The translations under genes and the position numbers were made by a program. DNA of 64,000 nt from Natrarchaeobius chitinivorans (lineage in GTDB: Archaea > Halobacteriota > Halobacteria > Halobacteriales > Natrialbaceae), in NCBI RefSeq assembly GCF_003841505.1, contig NZ_REGA01000015.1, positions 50,527 through 114,526 on the forward strand, given 5' to 3'. Positions 63,795 to 64,000 of this stretch are shown in pieces. How positions within the stretch are numbered: position 1 is the first letter of the stretch; each line of letters begins with the position of its first letter. The notes under the pieces are model-generated. The model had not been told where the DNA came from. It made no database searches and saw nothing but the letters and a program-made list of their open reading frames with translations.

Positions 63795-64000
63795 GGCACT
63801 GTCTAGTTCAGCACCTCCTCGACCGGTGTTCGACCATTGAGCGCTTGATTCGGTCGATCGTGGTTATAATGGTGTCTGAAGCGTCTGAGCCAGCGTCTTG
63901 CGCTGGCCGGACTGCCCCGCCAGAAGGAGTGAAAGCGGTCGATCCGCATTGAGACGGTCTGAAACCACTTTTCGACGTGGTTTCGGTCGCTGTAGTTGAG
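63795..64000 (-). mobile_element. IS6-family-like insertion element, 3' end
   Basis: The element starts with GGCACTGTCTAGTT, the type of terminal repeat seen in IS6 elements, and then carries the C-terminal end of a transposase in the minus strand. It runs off the window at the right. No target duplication can be checked because only one end is visible. Confidence 0.75.
63803..64000 (-). CDS. IS6-family transposase, C-terminal part
   Basis: 66 codons, reading from the window edge LNYSDRNHVEKWFQTVSMRI, then DRFHSFWRGSPASARRWLRR, FRHHYNHDRPNQALNGRTPV and a stop. The catalytic Glu context HVEKWFQ-x-RIDRFH and the ending PNQALNGRTPVEE are typical of IS6 DDE transposases. The first two catalytic Asp lie outside the window. 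Whether the copy is intact cannot be said. Confidence 0.85.
   Translation of the reverse strand, partial: LNYSDRNHVEKWFQTVSMRIDRFHSFWRGSPASARRWLRRFRHHYNHDRPNQALNGRTPVEEVLN

Overview
The window is a 64 kb chromosomal segment of an extremely halophilic archaeon (class Halobacteria, most likely Natrialbaceae). Evidence: strongly acidic proteins throughout, high G+C, archaeal TFE, FEN1 and Trm56 genes, archaeal CheC/CheD chemotaxis, HalOD1 and Bat-type regulators, and TATA boxes about 25-35 nt upstream of many starts (short or no leaders). Family names are by recognition of sequence; no search was run.

Layout. 1-2012: end of a pilin-like gene string (three overlapping + strand genes). 1991-13353: chemotaxis locus on the - strand, cheW-cheY-cheB-cheA-cheC-cheC-cheD-cheR, followed by a degenerate restriction-nuclease-like gene and flanked by a divergent second cheW. 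13472-17318: housekeeping genes including TFE, DUF2110, DUF5803, amphi-Trp and aTrm56. 17474-27469: acetate region with acetyl-CoA synthetase, two-subunit acetate-type symporter and UspA, then a deacetylase, a Bat-like regulator and a second acs. 27883-33337: histidine kinase, Na+/H+-type antiporter, two UspA proteins and small genes. 33394-36890: four extremely acidic genes, two sharing a domain of seven glycines spaced every four residues; this is the best candidate for an undescribed system. 37239-43480: DUF2797, a proteinase-inhibitor-like protein, cobalamin genes (cbiX, DR2241), a Trm112-like protein, purA and a winged-helix regulator. 43488-49301: a large three-part protein, UPF0058, DUF998, and an ABC ATPase with a DtxR-type operator. 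49494-53250: type IV pilus ATPase and membrane core. 54657-57218: tRNA-Gly(UCC) used as an integration site, with four tRNA 3'-end copies, a broken integrase and a two-gene cassette. 57384-63793: membrane proteins, GNAT, PQQ Tat lipoprotein, fen1, cbiE, HalOD1. The right edge enters an IS6-type element.

Two families of intergenic palindromes run through the window: family A (about 85 bp, four copies) and family B (about 87 bp, nine copies). Several copies supply the stop codon of the neighbouring gene.

How the genes connect: the che genes form one overlapping operon for taxis signalling. acs, DUF4212, the symporter and UspA form an acetate uptake and activation unit, with the Bat-like regulator as a plausible controller. 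pilB/pilC provide a pilus motor whose pilin-like partners may be those at the left edge. The iron-box ABC ATPase suggests DtxR/Idr-type metal control.
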